Source: Clostridia bacterium
GTDB lineage: Bacteria; Bacillota; Clostridia; Oscillospirales; CAG-272
Length of the DNA stretch: 13,384 bases
Reading direction: 5' to 3'
NCBI GenBank assembly: GCA_017466495.1
Contig: JAFTUB010000246.1
Span: 1 to 13,384, forward strand
How positions within the stretch are numbered: position 1 is the stretch's first letter; each line of letters starts with the position of its first letter. Below, piece by piece: positions 6,658 to 13,384 of the stretch. The position numbers and the translations under genes were made by a program. The notes under the pieces are model-generated. The model saw only the letters and a program-made list of their open reading frames with translations, did no database searches and was not told where the DNA came from.

Positions 6658-6993
6658 ATGGCCAACACTTTTACTGTTAGTCTATCCCCCGCCCACGCCG
6701 CAGAGCGGATCTGTGATGCAGTGGAAGGCGGAAGTCTGACCGGTGAGCTGATCGATCATTACGTCATAGGCCGTGCGGACGGCGGACAGTGTATTGTCCT
6801 CGTGTTTGAAAAGCACTACTACCGCGCCGGAAACCGCCTGACGCTGACCGTGACCATTGATGATATGTCCGGGAAAACCCGAGTACATACTGTGGGCGGC
6901 GGAGGCGGCGAGGGCCTCTTCGGGTTCGATTGGGGTGCCGCGGAAAGCTTCGAACACGTCGCCGTTTCGGCACTTGAGGATTATCGCTGCTGA
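6658..6993 (+). CDS. Small uncharacterised protein (possibly DUF6054-like)
   Basis: A 111-residue soluble protein with no signal peptide and no membrane segment. Its middle part alternates like beta strands (IVLVFEKHYYRAGNRLTLTVTIDD), followed by the distinctive TRVHTVGGGGGEGLFGFDWGA with a five-glycine run. The sequence resembles a small Firmicutes-specific family of about 110 residues that I recall as DUF6054; this assignment is from memory. No function is known to me. The ATG at 6658 is preferred over the in-frame GTG at 6649 because GGAGGTG (6645-6651) lies 6 bases before it. It starts 14 bases after the serine hydrolase stop and is probably cotranscribed with it. Transcription ends at the hairpin just downstream. 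Confidence 0.72.
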   Translation: MANTFTVSLSPAHAAERICDAVEGGSLTGELIDHYVIGRADGGQCIVLVFEKHYYRAGNRLTLTVTIDDMSGKTRVHTVGGGGGEGLFGFDWGAAESFEHVAVSALEDYRC

Positions 6994-6999
6994 TGGCAT

Positions 7000-7045
7000 A
7001 ACAGGAGTGAGCCGCGCAATTCGCGCGGCTCACTCCTGTTTGTTT
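7000..7045. terminator. Perfect 18-bp hairpin, bidirectional terminator
   Basis: Arms at 7000-7017 and 7023-7040 pair perfectly around the 5-base loop AATTC; the inner part is GC-rich. On the + strand a T-rich tail (TTTGTTTA) follows. The hairpin fills almost the whole 50-base gap between two convergent genes (stops at 6993 and 7044), so it can end transcripts from both sides. The + strand tail is the better one. Confidence 0.88.
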
Positions 7046-7802
7046 ATGGATAAGATTTTGTTGCCTTCTGTGGAATCAGACGGCGGGACAGGCGGTCCAG
7101 CTCTGCTTTCCGTTCCCGCCAATCGGGCAGGTGATCGGAGAGTTCGGCATAAAACCGCGATGAATGGTCGGGATGGTGCAGATGGGTCAACTCATGGAGC
7201 AGGACATATTCTACGCAGGGCAGGGGGGCTCCGGCAAGGCAGGTGTTGAGGGTGATGATCCCGTCGGCAGGACGACAGCTTCCCCAGCGGGATACCATGC
7301 TGCGGAATCGGAATGTGAGACTCGTTCCTGTTATGGAAATAAAGGCCGGGCAATGTCGTTTGGCCATGGATTCGGCCACAGGCCTAAGTTCACTCTCCTG
7401 CCACCGTGCGAACAGTCGCCGAAGCGTCGAAGAATCCCCAGGATCGGGCAATGTGAGGGTAAGGGTATCCCCGGTATGTGTGAACGCAGTTCTCCCTCGG
7501 ACAAGATGCAGGATCAGCGGGCTGCCGAAATGCAGAATCTCGGCTCCCTCTTCCAAACGAAGCGGGACAGGGGCGGATGCCGTCCTCGATTCCGCACGGC
7601 GAATTGCGCGGAGAATGGCATCGGACTTCTCTCGGATAAACGCCTCAATGTTGGCAATCGGCAGGCTAAGGGGCGCAGAAATCCGCACCTCGCCCTCGGG
7701 ATCGATGCGAAGATTGATCCGTTTTACCGACTTGCGGGTGAGGGTGTAGGTGAGATGAAAGTCCCCCAGAAAGATTGAACGAACCATGGAAGTGCTCGTC
7801 AT
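7044..7802 (-). CDS. YgjP/SprT-like (DUF45, M48-type) zinc metallopeptidase
   Basis: A 252-residue cytosolic protein of the YgjP-like metallopeptidase family. The zinc site is HELTH (203-207) with the third ligand probably H213 in HHPDHS. The family's SRWGSC motif lies at 171-176. The N-terminal half is a beta-rich region beginning with YTLTRKSVKRINLRIDPEGEVRISAP, as usual in this family. The ATG at 7802 overlaps the stop of the upstream acetyltransferase as ATGA, which implies translational coupling; an in-frame ATG at 7787 is the alternative, and neither has a strong ribosome site. The longer open frame upstream (to 7940) lies within the acetyltransferase gene and is not used. Substrates of the family are poorly known. 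Confidence 0.9.
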   Translation of the reverse strand: MTSTSMVRSIFLGDFHLTYTLTRKSVKRINLRIDPEGEVRISAPLSLPIANIEAFIREKSDAILRAIRRAESRTASAPVPLRLEEGAEILHFGSPLILHLVRGRTAFTHTGDTLTLTLPDPGDSSTLRRLFARWQESELRPVAESMAKRHCPAFISITGTSLTFRFRSMVSRWGSCRPADGIITLNTCLAGAPLPCVEYVLLHELTHLHHPDHSSRFYAELSDHLPDWRERKAELDRLSRRLIPQKATKSYP

Positions 7803-8311
7803 TTCTGCGCTTTTTGGTAGGCAATTCGGGGATCGCCGTTGGCCAGATGGATGGTGCCGCAGCGGACAAAGCCGTTTTTCTCCAAAGAACGCTGCATGGG
7901 CAGATTGTCCAGGTGGGTATCGATTTTTACATTTCCGCACCGTTCAAAGGCGTAAGCAAAACAGAAGGACGCAACCCCGCGGCGGTGGGCATTTTCCCCC
8001 ACTGCAATGCGGTGAATCACCCCGTAGGGAGCATCGTTGAGCCAAGCCCCATCTTCAATGCGGCGGTAGGTGGGATCTTCCCCGATAAAAAAGCAGAAGA
8101 CGCCCAGGATCTCTCCATTCTCCGCATCACAGCAGAGGTGGCAGTATCCCTGTGCGATATCTTCGCGAATCAGGGCCTCGGGAGGGTAGCCGCCTGCCCA
8201 TTGGGTAGGGTTGCCTTGGGTGCGCATGTACTGCCGGGCGCAGGCATAGATCTGCATGACCGTGGGAAGGTCGGCGGGAACGGCGGGACGGATGGAAAGG
8301 GAAGGATTCAT
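7799..8311 (-). CDS. GNAT family N-acetyltransferase
   Basis: A 170-residue GCN5-related acetyltransferase, which transfers acetyl from acetyl-CoA to an amine of unknown identity. It starts with the typical SIRPAVPADLPTVMQIY, has the acetyl-CoA pyrophosphate-binding loop as RIAVGENAHRRGVA (101-114), and ends with DTHLDNLPMQRSLEKNGFVRCG (131-152), the usual C-terminal GNAT strand-helix. The ATG at 8311 has AAGGAG 6 bases upstream, which rules out the longer frame to 8593. It has its own promoter and is first in a two-gene unit with the metallopeptidase. A toxin-antitoxin role is not suggested: the partner is an enzyme, not a small DNA-binding protein. Confidence 0.92.
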   Translation of the reverse strand: MNPSLSIRPAVPADLPTVMQIYACARQYMRTQGNPTQWAGGYPPEALIREDIAQGYCHLCCDAENGEILGVFCFFIGEDPTYRRIEDGAWLNDAPYGVIHRIAVGENAHRRGVASFCFAYAFERCGNVKIDTHLDNLPMQRSLEKNGFVRCGTIHLANGDPRIAYQKAQK

Positions 8312-8344
8312 GGCGTACTCCTTTGCAAACAGATAACTGGGCAT

Positions 8345-8373
8345 ATTATACCACATTTTCTGCCGCGATGCAA
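8345..8373 (-). promoter_or_regulatory. Sigma-A-type promoter of the acetyltransferase-metallopeptidase unit
   Basis: On the - strand a perfect -10 TATAAT (8345-8350) is preceded by TGG (extended -10). A -35 TTGCAT (8368-8373), matching 3 of 6 consensus bases, stands 17 bases away. Transcription would start near 8339, leaving a leader of about 28 bases with the AAGGAG site. Confidence 0.8.
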
Positions 8374-8377
8374 GGGA

Positions 8378-8406
8378 TTGACAGACAGGGCCGCCTGTGC
8401 TATACT
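8378..8406 (+). promoter_or_regulatory. Sigma-A-type promoter of the alkylation repair gene
   Basis: A perfect -35 TTGACA (8378-8383), a 17-base spacer and -10 TATACT (8401-8406). The start would be near 8412, about 22 bases before the ATG. Its -35 lies only 4 bases from the -35 of the opposite promoter. Confidence 0.85.
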
Positions 8407-8433
8407 GAAGGCAACGGGAAAGGGGGCATTCAT

Positions 8434-9111
8434 ATGTATACAGAGAAAATCCGAGCCGATTTGTTTCGGATGCAGGATGAGAAATACCGGCATTTCCAGT
8501 GCCGCCTGATGCCCACCGTTCCGCGGGAACTTGTGATCGGTGTGCGCACGCCTCTTCTGCGCGCCTACGCACGGGCAATGGAACCTGCGGCAACCGCCGC
8601 CTTTATGGCAGATCTGCCGCATCGCTATTACGAGGAAAACAACCTCCATGCGTTTTTGATTGAGGGGCTGGGGGAGTGGCAAGCCACGGTGGAGGCCCTT
8701 GACCGATTCCTTCCTTATGTGGATAATTGGGCGACCTGCGATATGATGCGTCCCTCAGTTTTGGGCAGCGATCCCACCGCCATGCGAGCGCAGGCTCGGC
8801 TTTGGATGCAATCCCCGCATCCCTACATCGTCCGCTATGGCATTGAGATGCTGATGGTGCACGGCCTGGAGCGGAATTTTTCTCCCGATGACCTTGAGGC
8901 CGTTGCGGCGGTGCCCTGTGACCACCCCTATCTTTGCCGCATGGTGGCCTGGTATTTTGCTACCGCCCTGGCATATCACTGGGATGAAGCGCTCCCCTAT
9001 CTTTCCCCGGGCCGGCTGGATGACGGGACCCGCAGACGCGCCATAACCAAGGCAAGAGAGAGCCTGCGCTTGACTGCCGAACAAAAGGAATACCTCCGTC
9101 AAATCAGATGA
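8434..9111 (+). CDS. AlkD-like DNA alkylation repair glycosylase
   Basis: A 225-residue all-alpha protein of the AlkC/AlkD HEAT-repeat family, which excises cationic alkylated purines such as 3- and 7-methylated bases from DNA. Landmarks are GVRTPLLRAYAR (36-47), YYEENNLHAFLIE (65-77) and the signature FLPYVDNWATCD (92-103). W99, D103, R134 and W173 show nearly the same spacing as the catalytic or base-contacting W109, D113, R148 and W187 of Bacillus cereus AlkD, so the active site looks intact. The ATG at 8434 follows AAAGGGGG and a near-perfect promoter. The gene stands alone, divergent from the acetyltransferase and convergent with the ABC transporter. Confidence 0.92.
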   Translation: MYTEKIRADLFRMQDEKYRHFQCRLMPTVPRELVIGVRTPLLRAYARAMEPAATAAFMADLPHRYYEENNLHAFLIEGLGEWQATVEALDRFLPYVDNWATCDMMRPSVLGSDPTAMRAQARLWMQSPHPYIVRYGIEMLMVHGLERNFSPDDLEAVAAVPCDHPYLCRMVAWYFATALAYHWDEALPYLSPGRLDDGTRRRAITKARESLRLTAEQKEYLRQIR

Positions 9112-9112
9112 A

Positions 9113-9147
9113 AAACGGGCTGCCGCGTAATTTGCGGCAGCCCGTTT
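9113..9147. terminator. 14-bp hairpin between convergent genes, terminator mainly for the - strand
   Basis: Arms at 9113-9126 and 9134-9147 pair perfectly around GTAATTT. On the - strand the stem runs into GTTTTTC, a five-T tail suited to ending the ABC transporter transcript, which stops at 9165. On the + strand only TTT follows before GGG, so it is weaker for the repair gene. Confidence 0.85.
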
Positions 9148-9164
9148 GGGCGTTAGATGGGATT

Positions 9165-12100
9165 TTATTCGGTGCGCAGTGCAACTACGGGGTCCTTCTT
9201 TGCCGCACTGCGGGAGGGAATGATTCCCGAAATAAGAGTGAGAAGAACACTGATGCACACCAGTGCCACCGCGGTGGGGATGGGCAGGTAAGCACTGAGA
9301 TTATTGATCCCGGTCAGATGGTGGAGGATCAAATTGATGGGAATGCAGAGCAGGTAGGTGATCAGCACGCCCAGCAAACCGGAGGTGAATCCGATAATTA
9401 CGGTTTCGGCATTGAACATTCCCGAAACATTGGCCTTGGAGGCGCCGATGGCACGGAGGATACCGATCTCCTTGGTGCGCTCCTGCACCGAAATCAATGT
9501 AATGACACCGATCATGATGGAGGATACGACCAACGAAACCGCAACAAAGGCGATCAGCACATAGGTGATGGCGTTGATGATGGTGGTGATGGAGGACATC
9601 ATAAGACCGATGTAATCGGTGTAGGTGATCTGCTCCAGTTCATCCTTGTCGGCGTTGTACTCAGCAATAGCCTCTTCAATGACATCCTTTTCAGCGAAGC
9701 TGGAGGCAAACAGGTTGATGGTGGCCGGATTCTCCAGGTCAACACAGCCCATCTTCCGCAGATTCTGCTTGTAGGAGGAGCCGGAGAAGGTGAGGGTCTT
9801 TTCGTAATAATCGGAGCACTGCTCGTCGCTGTAGGTGGGGAGTGCCGTCTCCAACGCCCCTGCCAGCTCCTCGGCAGACTTGAGCGCCAGTTCAGCGGCT
9901 TTCTGCTGTGCGTAGTGAGCGCGGGTCTGTTCGGCGATCATCTGGGAGAAGAAAGCGGAGATGTCCTCGTCGCTCATTTCGGTGATATAGCTTTCCAGCT
10001 CGTTCCGGCTCATGCCCATCTGCACGGACAGCGCATCGGTCATGGTCTTCTCCATGGTTTCGCGATTCATCATCTTCATGGTCTTTTCCACCATGGCGTT
10101 GACATATTCCTCGGCGGGAATGCTCATGATGCGAACGTAGAGCGCTCCGCGTGCGGCGGTGTTCAGATTTTCAATGTGCTCGCGGAATGCGGCGGCCTTT
10201 TCTTCAACGGACAGAGAGCCGCTGTTTTCCTGGAAGGGAAGGCCGGTAAAGATGTCGGTATGGGGATCTTCCTTCTGCGCTTTGACCGCGGCCGAGGCAT
10301 CGGCGCGCTCGATGACATACTTGGTCAGGAGGTTGGTGTAGCCGATGGAACCGGTGATCATGGAAGATACCGCATCTTCGCTGGGACGGATAATGCCCGA
10401 TACCTTCAGCGGCGTACCGTTGTCGTAGAGATAGCGCATTCCTGCGGCGGTTTCCCGCATATCGGTGTACAGGCCGCTTGCTTCGTCCAGCGTGTAGCAG
10501 TCGGCGTAAAGCACTGCGCGGAATTCAAGGCCGCAGATCTCTTCATAGCTCCAGGAGCGATTGCCAGCGTCAAGATGCTCTCCGCTGACCGCGGCTTCGG
10601 CAATGCGGTCAATGTCGGATTCGGGAATGAGGCCCAGGGCGTACAGGGTGATGTCGTCAAGCTCGTTGTTGCTGTCCAGTACAAGAACGATCTCGTTGTA
10701 TTGGGTGGGCCAGGTGCCCCAAACTACATCGTACTGCTTCTCCAGCAGGGGATTGACGGGATTGCCGTTGTCGCCGGGGAGGAGCTCCTGCCAAAGCCCC
10801 ATGGAAGTACCTGTGGTGGAGAGCATGGACATCATGCCGCCATTGTTTGATGTGCCGGATCCCTCGTTTTGCGCAAGATTTCTTCCCATGTGCTTGATCA
10901 TCAGATCCCGCATCATCTGCTGCAGGTCGGAGCGGATCACATTGCCGTCGGTATTCTTGGTGAAGATCTGCAGATCAATACCGTAGGTATACTGCACACC
11001 GCTGACTGCATGATTGAGCAGACTGCCTTCTTCGCCCCGCTTCCGCTCAATGTATTTTTTGAAGGAAGCCAGATCGTTTTCCTTGGTTTCCAGGCTGTTG
11101 ACGGCATTGAGCATATCATACACAACCGGCTTTTGATAGACAGCATCGTTTTCGTGCTCGGCTTTCGACTCCGCGGCATCCATGAAGGTCTGCATCAGTG
11201 AGCCGAGATCCATGTGCTGGGCTTCCAGCGTGATGGGATAGGAGGACAGGGTATCCTCCTGCACGGTGTCAATGTACGTGGTCATGCCCTGGGAAACCGC
11301 ATAGATTAGGGCGATGCCGATGATACCGATACTCCCGGCAAAGGAGGTCAGTGCGGTGCGTCCTTTCTTGGTAAACAGGTTCTTGAGGGAAAGGCCGAAA
11401 GAGGTGATGGGGGAGAGGGAAGGGCGGCTCTTTTTCCGTTTGCCGGTTTCTGCGGCGGCTTTGTGCTCCAATGCCGTTTCCGCCTGGATTTCTTCTGCAG
11501 AAAGGGGGGCGGAGTCGGAGGTGATCACGCCGTCCAGCATCCGGACAATGCGGGTGGAGTATTGCTCGGCAAGATCCGGGTTGTGGGTGACCATGATCAC
11601 CAAGCGGTCGCGAGCGATCTCCTTGAGAATCTCCATGACCTGCAGGCTGGTCTCGCTGTCCAGCGCACAGGTGGGCTCATCGGCCAGAATGATATCGGGG
11701 TTGTTTACAATGGCGCGGGCAATGGCTACGCGCTGCATCTGTCCGCCCGACATTTCCCCGGGGCGCTTGTTGATCTGCGAGCCGAGTCCCACCTCTTCCA
11801 GGGCAGCGATGGCACGGCGGCGGCGCTCGGTCTTGCCGACACCCGACAGGCTCAGTGCAAGTTCTACGTTCTGCAGAACCGACTGATGGGGAATGAGGTT
11901 ATAACTTTGAAAAATGAAGCCGACGGAATGGTTGCGGTAAGCATCCCAGTCCCGATCGCCGAAATCCTTGGTGGATTTGCCGTTGATGATCAGATCGCCT
12001 TCGGTATAGTGGTCAAGGCCGCCGATGATGTTGAGCATGGTGGTTTTTCCGCAGCCGGAGGGGCCGAGAATGGACACAAATTCGCTTTTGCGGAATTGCA

Positions 12101-12176
12101 GATCAATTCCGCGCAAAGCATCCACACAGCCGTCGCCGGCGGGGTATTGCTTGGTAATTTGTTTGAGCTGGAGCAT
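9165..12176 (-). CDS. ABC transporter ATPase-permease fusion (MacB/FtsX type) with large extracellular domain
   Basis: A single protein of about 1003 residues. The N-terminal ATPase has Walker A GPSGCGKTT (38-46), Q-loop Q90, signature SGGQ (143-146), Walker B IILADE (162-167) and switch H198. A linker (about 220-260) leads to the first membrane helix (about 275-295). An extracytoplasmic domain of about 570 residues follows, then three helices (about 871-895, 923-947, 967-987) around the FtsX hallmark ERTKEIGILRAIGA. This is the topology of MacB/LolCDE/BceAB-type mechanotransmission transporters, which act on extracytoplasmic substrates such as peptides, antibiotics or lipoproteins. The D-loop reads EPTCALDS instead of the usual EPTGALDS. 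The ATG at 12176 is preferred (AAAGGGA upstream) over an in-frame ATG at 12206. The substrate is unknown. Confidence 0.94.
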   Translation of the reverse strand: MLQLKQITKQYPAGDGCVDALRGIDLQFRKSEFVSILGPSGCGKTTMLNIIGGLDHYTEGDLIINGKSTKDFGDRDWDAYRNHSVGFIFQSYNLIPHQSVLQNVELALSLSGVGKTERRRRAIAALEEVGLGSQINKRPGEMSGGQMQRVAIARAIVNNPDIILADEPTCALDSETSLQVMEILKEIARDRLVIMVTHNPDLAEQYSTRIVRMLDGVITSDSAPLSAEEIQAETALEHKAAAETGKRKKSRPSLSPITSFGLSLKNLFTKKGRTALTSFAGSIGIIGIALIYAVSQGMTTYIDTVQEDTLSSYPITLEAQHMDLGSLMQTFMDAAESKAEHENDAVYQKPVVYDMLNAVNSLETKENDLASFKKYIERKRGEEGSLLNHAVSGVQYTYGIDLQIFTKNTDGNVIRSDLQQMMRDLMIKHMGRNLAQNEGSGTSNNGGMMSMLSTTGTSMGLWQELLPGDNGNPVNPLLEKQYDVVWGTWPTQYNEIVLVLDSNNELDDITLYALGLIPESDIDRIAEAAVSGEHLDAGNRSWSYEEICGLEFRAVLYADCYTLDEASGLYTDMRETAAGMRYLYDNGTPLKVSGIIRPSEDAVSSMITGSIGYTNLLTKYVIERADASAAVKAQKEDPHTDIFTGLPFQENSGSLSVEEKAAAFREHIENLNTAARGALYVRIMSIPAEEYVNAMVEKTMKMMNRETMEKTMTDALSVQMGMSRNELESYITEMSDEDISAFFSQMIAEQTRAHYAQQKAAELALKSAEELAGALETALPTYSDEQCSDYYEKTLTFSGSSYKQNLRKMGCVDLENPATINLFASSFAEKDVIEEAIAEYNADKDELEQITYTDYIGLMMSSITTIINAITYVLIAFVAVSLVVSSIMIGVITLISVQERTKEIGILRAIGASKANVSGMFNAETVIIGFTSGLLGVLITYLLCIPINLILHHLTGINNLSAYLPIPTAVALVCISVLLTLISGIIPSRSAAKKDPVVALRTE

Positions 12177-12225
12177 ATTTTTTCCCTTTCTGCTGTGTAC
12201 CGACAAAAATATGTTTTATTTTAAT

Positions 12226-12255
12226 ATTTTACCATATTTGTATATCAATATGCAA
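12226..12255 (-). promoter_or_regulatory. Likely promoter of the ABC transporter gene
   Basis: On the - strand a -10 TAAAAT (12226-12231) preceded by TGG (extended -10) lies 18 bases from a weak -35 TTGCAT (12250-12255). The poor -35 would fit a promoter that needs an activator. The leader to the ATG would be about 43 bases. Confidence 0.5.
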
Positions 12256-12291
12256 GTAAACTTTACTGATGGTATGTAAAGGAAATGTAAA
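12256..12291 (-). promoter_or_regulatory. TTTACAT direct repeats, possible response-regulator site
   Basis: Read on the - strand, TTTACAT occurs at 12291-12285 and again at 12280-12274, exactly 11 bases apart. A third TTTAC lies at 12260-12256, next to the -35, where it forms AGTAAA-C-TTTACT (12255-12267). Tandem heptamers with an 11-base period upstream of a -35 are typical of OmpR/PhoB-family regulators. No regulator gene is in the window, so this is inference. Confidence 0.4.
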
Positions 12292-12419
12292 TATTTTTTC
12301 TTCATACAATACCGTGTTTTCCGCCTAAAGATACCGGAGGGAAGGCGATTGGTGTTATGTCCATTTTGTACTGGAAAATACACAATAAATATGAGTCGGA
12401 TGACACAGCGATTTGATGT

Positions 12420-12442
12420 AACGCACATTGGTTGCGTTTTTT
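12420..12442 (+). terminator. Small hairpin with T-tract upstream of the secreted-protein promoter
   Basis: AACGCA (12420-12425) pairs with TGCGTT (12433-12438) around CATTGGT, and the stem runs into six Ts (12437-12442). The stem is short. It could insulate the secreted-protein promoter from upstream transcription or end a short RNA, but no clear promoter precedes it. Confidence 0.35.
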
Positions 12443-12468
12443 GGTGTGCTCGGTTGCGAAAATTGGGC

Positions 12469-12497
12469 TTTACAATTCATGCATGGTATGGTAAAAT
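12469..12497 (+). promoter_or_regulatory. Sigma-A-type promoter of the secreted protein gene
   Basis: A -35 TTTACA (12469-12474), a 17-base spacer and a -10 TAAAAT (12492-12497) preceded by TGG (extended -10). The start would be near 12503. The leader of about 84 bases can fold: GCAGAA (12515-12520) with TTCTGC (12540-12545), overlapping a perfect 12-base palindrome CTGCAGCTGCAG (12542-12553). Confidence 0.72.
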
Positions 12498-12586
12498 AAA
12501 CTGTACCGCTTTATGCAGAAAGTTGAAGCCGTGGACCGGTTCTGCAGCTGCAGGCCGCGGTGAATTTACTCACAAGGAGAGAAATT

Positions 12587-13384
12587 ATGAAAAAGTACCT
12601 GGCTCTTGCACTTTGTCTGGTTATGCTGGCGTCGATGTTCGTTGTGTTTGCCACGACGGCTTCGGCAGCGGGCCCCATGAAGGTGTACAACTTTGACGTG
12701 CCCAATGCCGCAAAGGATGTCATCAAGGACGCGGATCTGTTCACCCCCGGCTACATCAGCGGCTTTATCGTCGGTAACGGCGGCGGCACTATCGTCACCT
12801 ACGACGAGAAGGAAAAGGCCATCTGCATGGCTCCCGATTACACCCATCCCGGTGTGGATACCATGTATGTTCAGCGTTTTACCCTGAACTTCAACAGTGA
12901 CGAGGCCGGTTTTGTTGGCGCTGACTATCCCTACGTGAAGATCAAGTTCAAGCTGGTCACCGAGAACGACCTGACCACCGTGTTGCTCCGCGACTTCGAC
13001 TGGGGCCGTTTCAATATCATCTCCATCCCCGAGGTCAATACCTGGGTCGAGTACACCGCTGACTTCTCCGGCACTGCCTGGGAAGATGAGGTTTACAATG
13101 CAACCAAGGGTCTCTACCTCCAGCTCCAGGCAATGGACTCCGGTTACAATGCCTATGACGACACTGATTTCAAGCTTTACGTTCAGTATATCGCATTCTT
13201 CCAGAATGAGGACGATGCTGAGGCATATCAGTACACCCCCACCGATCCCGCAACCCTGCCCACCGCAGGCGGCAGCGAGAACCCCAATGTGGGCGGCAAC
13301 GTTTATGTAATGCCCTTCAACGATCCCAAGTCTGCTCTTCCCCTCCTGGGCGAAGGTGAGAAGTCTCCCTACGACTTCGTGCTG
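12587..13384 (+). CDS. Secreted surface protein with probable jelly-roll carbohydrate-binding-like domain, 5' part
   Basis: An open frame of 266 codons runs without a stop to the end of the window, so the gene is cut at its 3' end. A textbook Sec signal peptide comes first: MKK, a hydrophobic core, then TASA with likely cleavage near residue 27. The mature part is rich in Asp, Tyr, Thr and aromatic residues. It contains a beta-sandwich-like domain (about 33-215): a stretch ending YVKIKFKLV (about 115-123), then WVEYTADFSGTAW, then YVQYIAFFQNEDDAEAY. This is reminiscent of galactose-binding or CBM-like modules in large clostridial cell-surface proteins. A Pro/Thr/Gly linker follows (about 217-237). 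AAGGAGA (12574-12580) stands 6 bases before the ATG. The narrow set of C-ending codons suggests high expression. Ligand and full architecture are unknown. Confidence 0.85.
   Translation, partial: MKKYLALALCLVMLASMFVVFATTASAAGPMKVYNFDVPNAAKDVIKDADLFTPGYISGFIVGNGGGTIVTYDEKEKAICMAPDYTHPGVDTMYVQRFTLNFNSDEAGFVGADYPYVKIKFKLVTENDLTTVLLRDFDWGRFNIISIPEVNTWVEYTADFSGTAWEDEVYNATKGLYLQLQAMDSGYNAYDDTDFKLYVQYIAFFQNEDDAEAYQYTPTDPATLPTAGGSENPNVGGNVYVMPFNDPKSALPLLGEGEKSPYDFVL

Larger units (their letters stand above)
12177..12586. other. 410-base AT-rich divergent control region without a gene
   Basis: This stretch separates the ABC transporter (-) from the secreted protein (+). It holds a promoter for each, direct repeats on the ABC side, a small hairpin with a T-tract (12420-12442), and a GC-rich structured leader just before the secreted gene. 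No open frame within it looks coding. The part 12292-12419 shows nothing I can name. Confidence 0.7.

Noticed and set aside
7799..8311. GNAT plus neighbouring gene as a toxin-antitoxin pair
   Set aside because: The coupled partner is a 252-residue metallopeptidase rather than a small DNA-binding antitoxin, and the GNAT resembles ordinary metabolic acetyltransferases.
9108..10850. 580-codon open frame on the + strand
   Set aside because: It lies wholly antisense to the well-supported ABC transporter, and its His/Asp/Gly-rich translation matches no family. It has no ribosome site and is explained by the codon bias of the opposite strand.
12292..12419. Possible riboswitch or small RNA (CGCC...GGCG pairing near 12328-12350)
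   Set aside because: I could not fit it to fluoride, c-di-GMP, ZTP, preQ1 or other riboswitch cores, and no clear promoter precedes it.
1..13384. Mobile element, CRISPR, tRNA or attachment sites
   Set aside because: I looked for transposase or integrase motifs, terminal inverted repeats, regularly spaced repeats and tRNA-like cloverleaf sequences and found none. The only tandem repeat is the coding one at 5924-6028.

Overview
The window looks like chromosomal DNA of a spore-forming, anaerobic-type Firmicute (class Clostridia, perhaps an Oscillospirales-like gut lineage; the lineage is inference). The grounds are the gene order yabM - mazG - hup - rqcP(yabO) - yabP - yabQ - divIC, a known sporulation/division neighbourhood of endospore formers, strong AAGGAGG-type ribosome binding sites, and a site upstream of yabP that fits the mother-cell sigma-E promoter consensus. 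The sequence is moderately GC-rich in genes with AT-rich control regions. I see no phage, IS element, CRISPR array, tRNA or rRNA.

Layout. 2-550: 3' end of an MtaD-type deaminase. 565-5010, all on +: a lipid-flippase-like membrane protein (yabM), the NTP pyrophosphohydrolase MazG, the nucleoid protein HU behind a strong vegetative promoter with phased A-tracts, the ribosome quality control protein RqcP, the spore-cortex proteins YabP and YabQ, and the divisome protein DivIC. 5162-6643: a membrane-anchored coiled-coil protein with a class-A beta-lactamase/PBP-like serine hydrolase domain interrupted by a low-complexity heptad-repeat insertion. 6658-6993: a small uncharacterised protein, ending at a perfect 18-bp hairpin shared with the convergent pair 8311-7044 (GNAT acetyltransferase followed by a YgjP/SprT-like zinc metallopeptidase, ATGA overlap). 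8434-9111: an AlkD-like DNA glycosylase, divergent from the acetyltransferase, the two promoters lying back to back. 12176-9165 (-): a large ABC ATPase-permease fusion of the MacB/FtsX type, convergent with the glycosylase across another hairpin. 12177-12586: an AT-rich divergent control region. 12587-13384: the start of a secreted surface protein that runs off the window.

How the genes work together. The HU promoter probably supplies hup-rqcP and, by read-through, divIC in growing cells. A separate sigma-E promoter would switch on yabP-yabQ (and reach divIC) in the mother cell. The right half is a set of independent accessory genes: acetyltransferase/metallopeptidase, alkylation repair, export or stress ABC transporter, and secreted protein. 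Direct repeats upstream of the ABC gene suggest control by an OmpR-type response regulator.

No clearly new multi-gene system is visible. The items most worth a second look are the interrupted serine hydrolase next to divIC, the phased A-tract promoter of HU, the predicted sigma-E promoter, and the 11-bp-period repeats upstream of the ABC gene.
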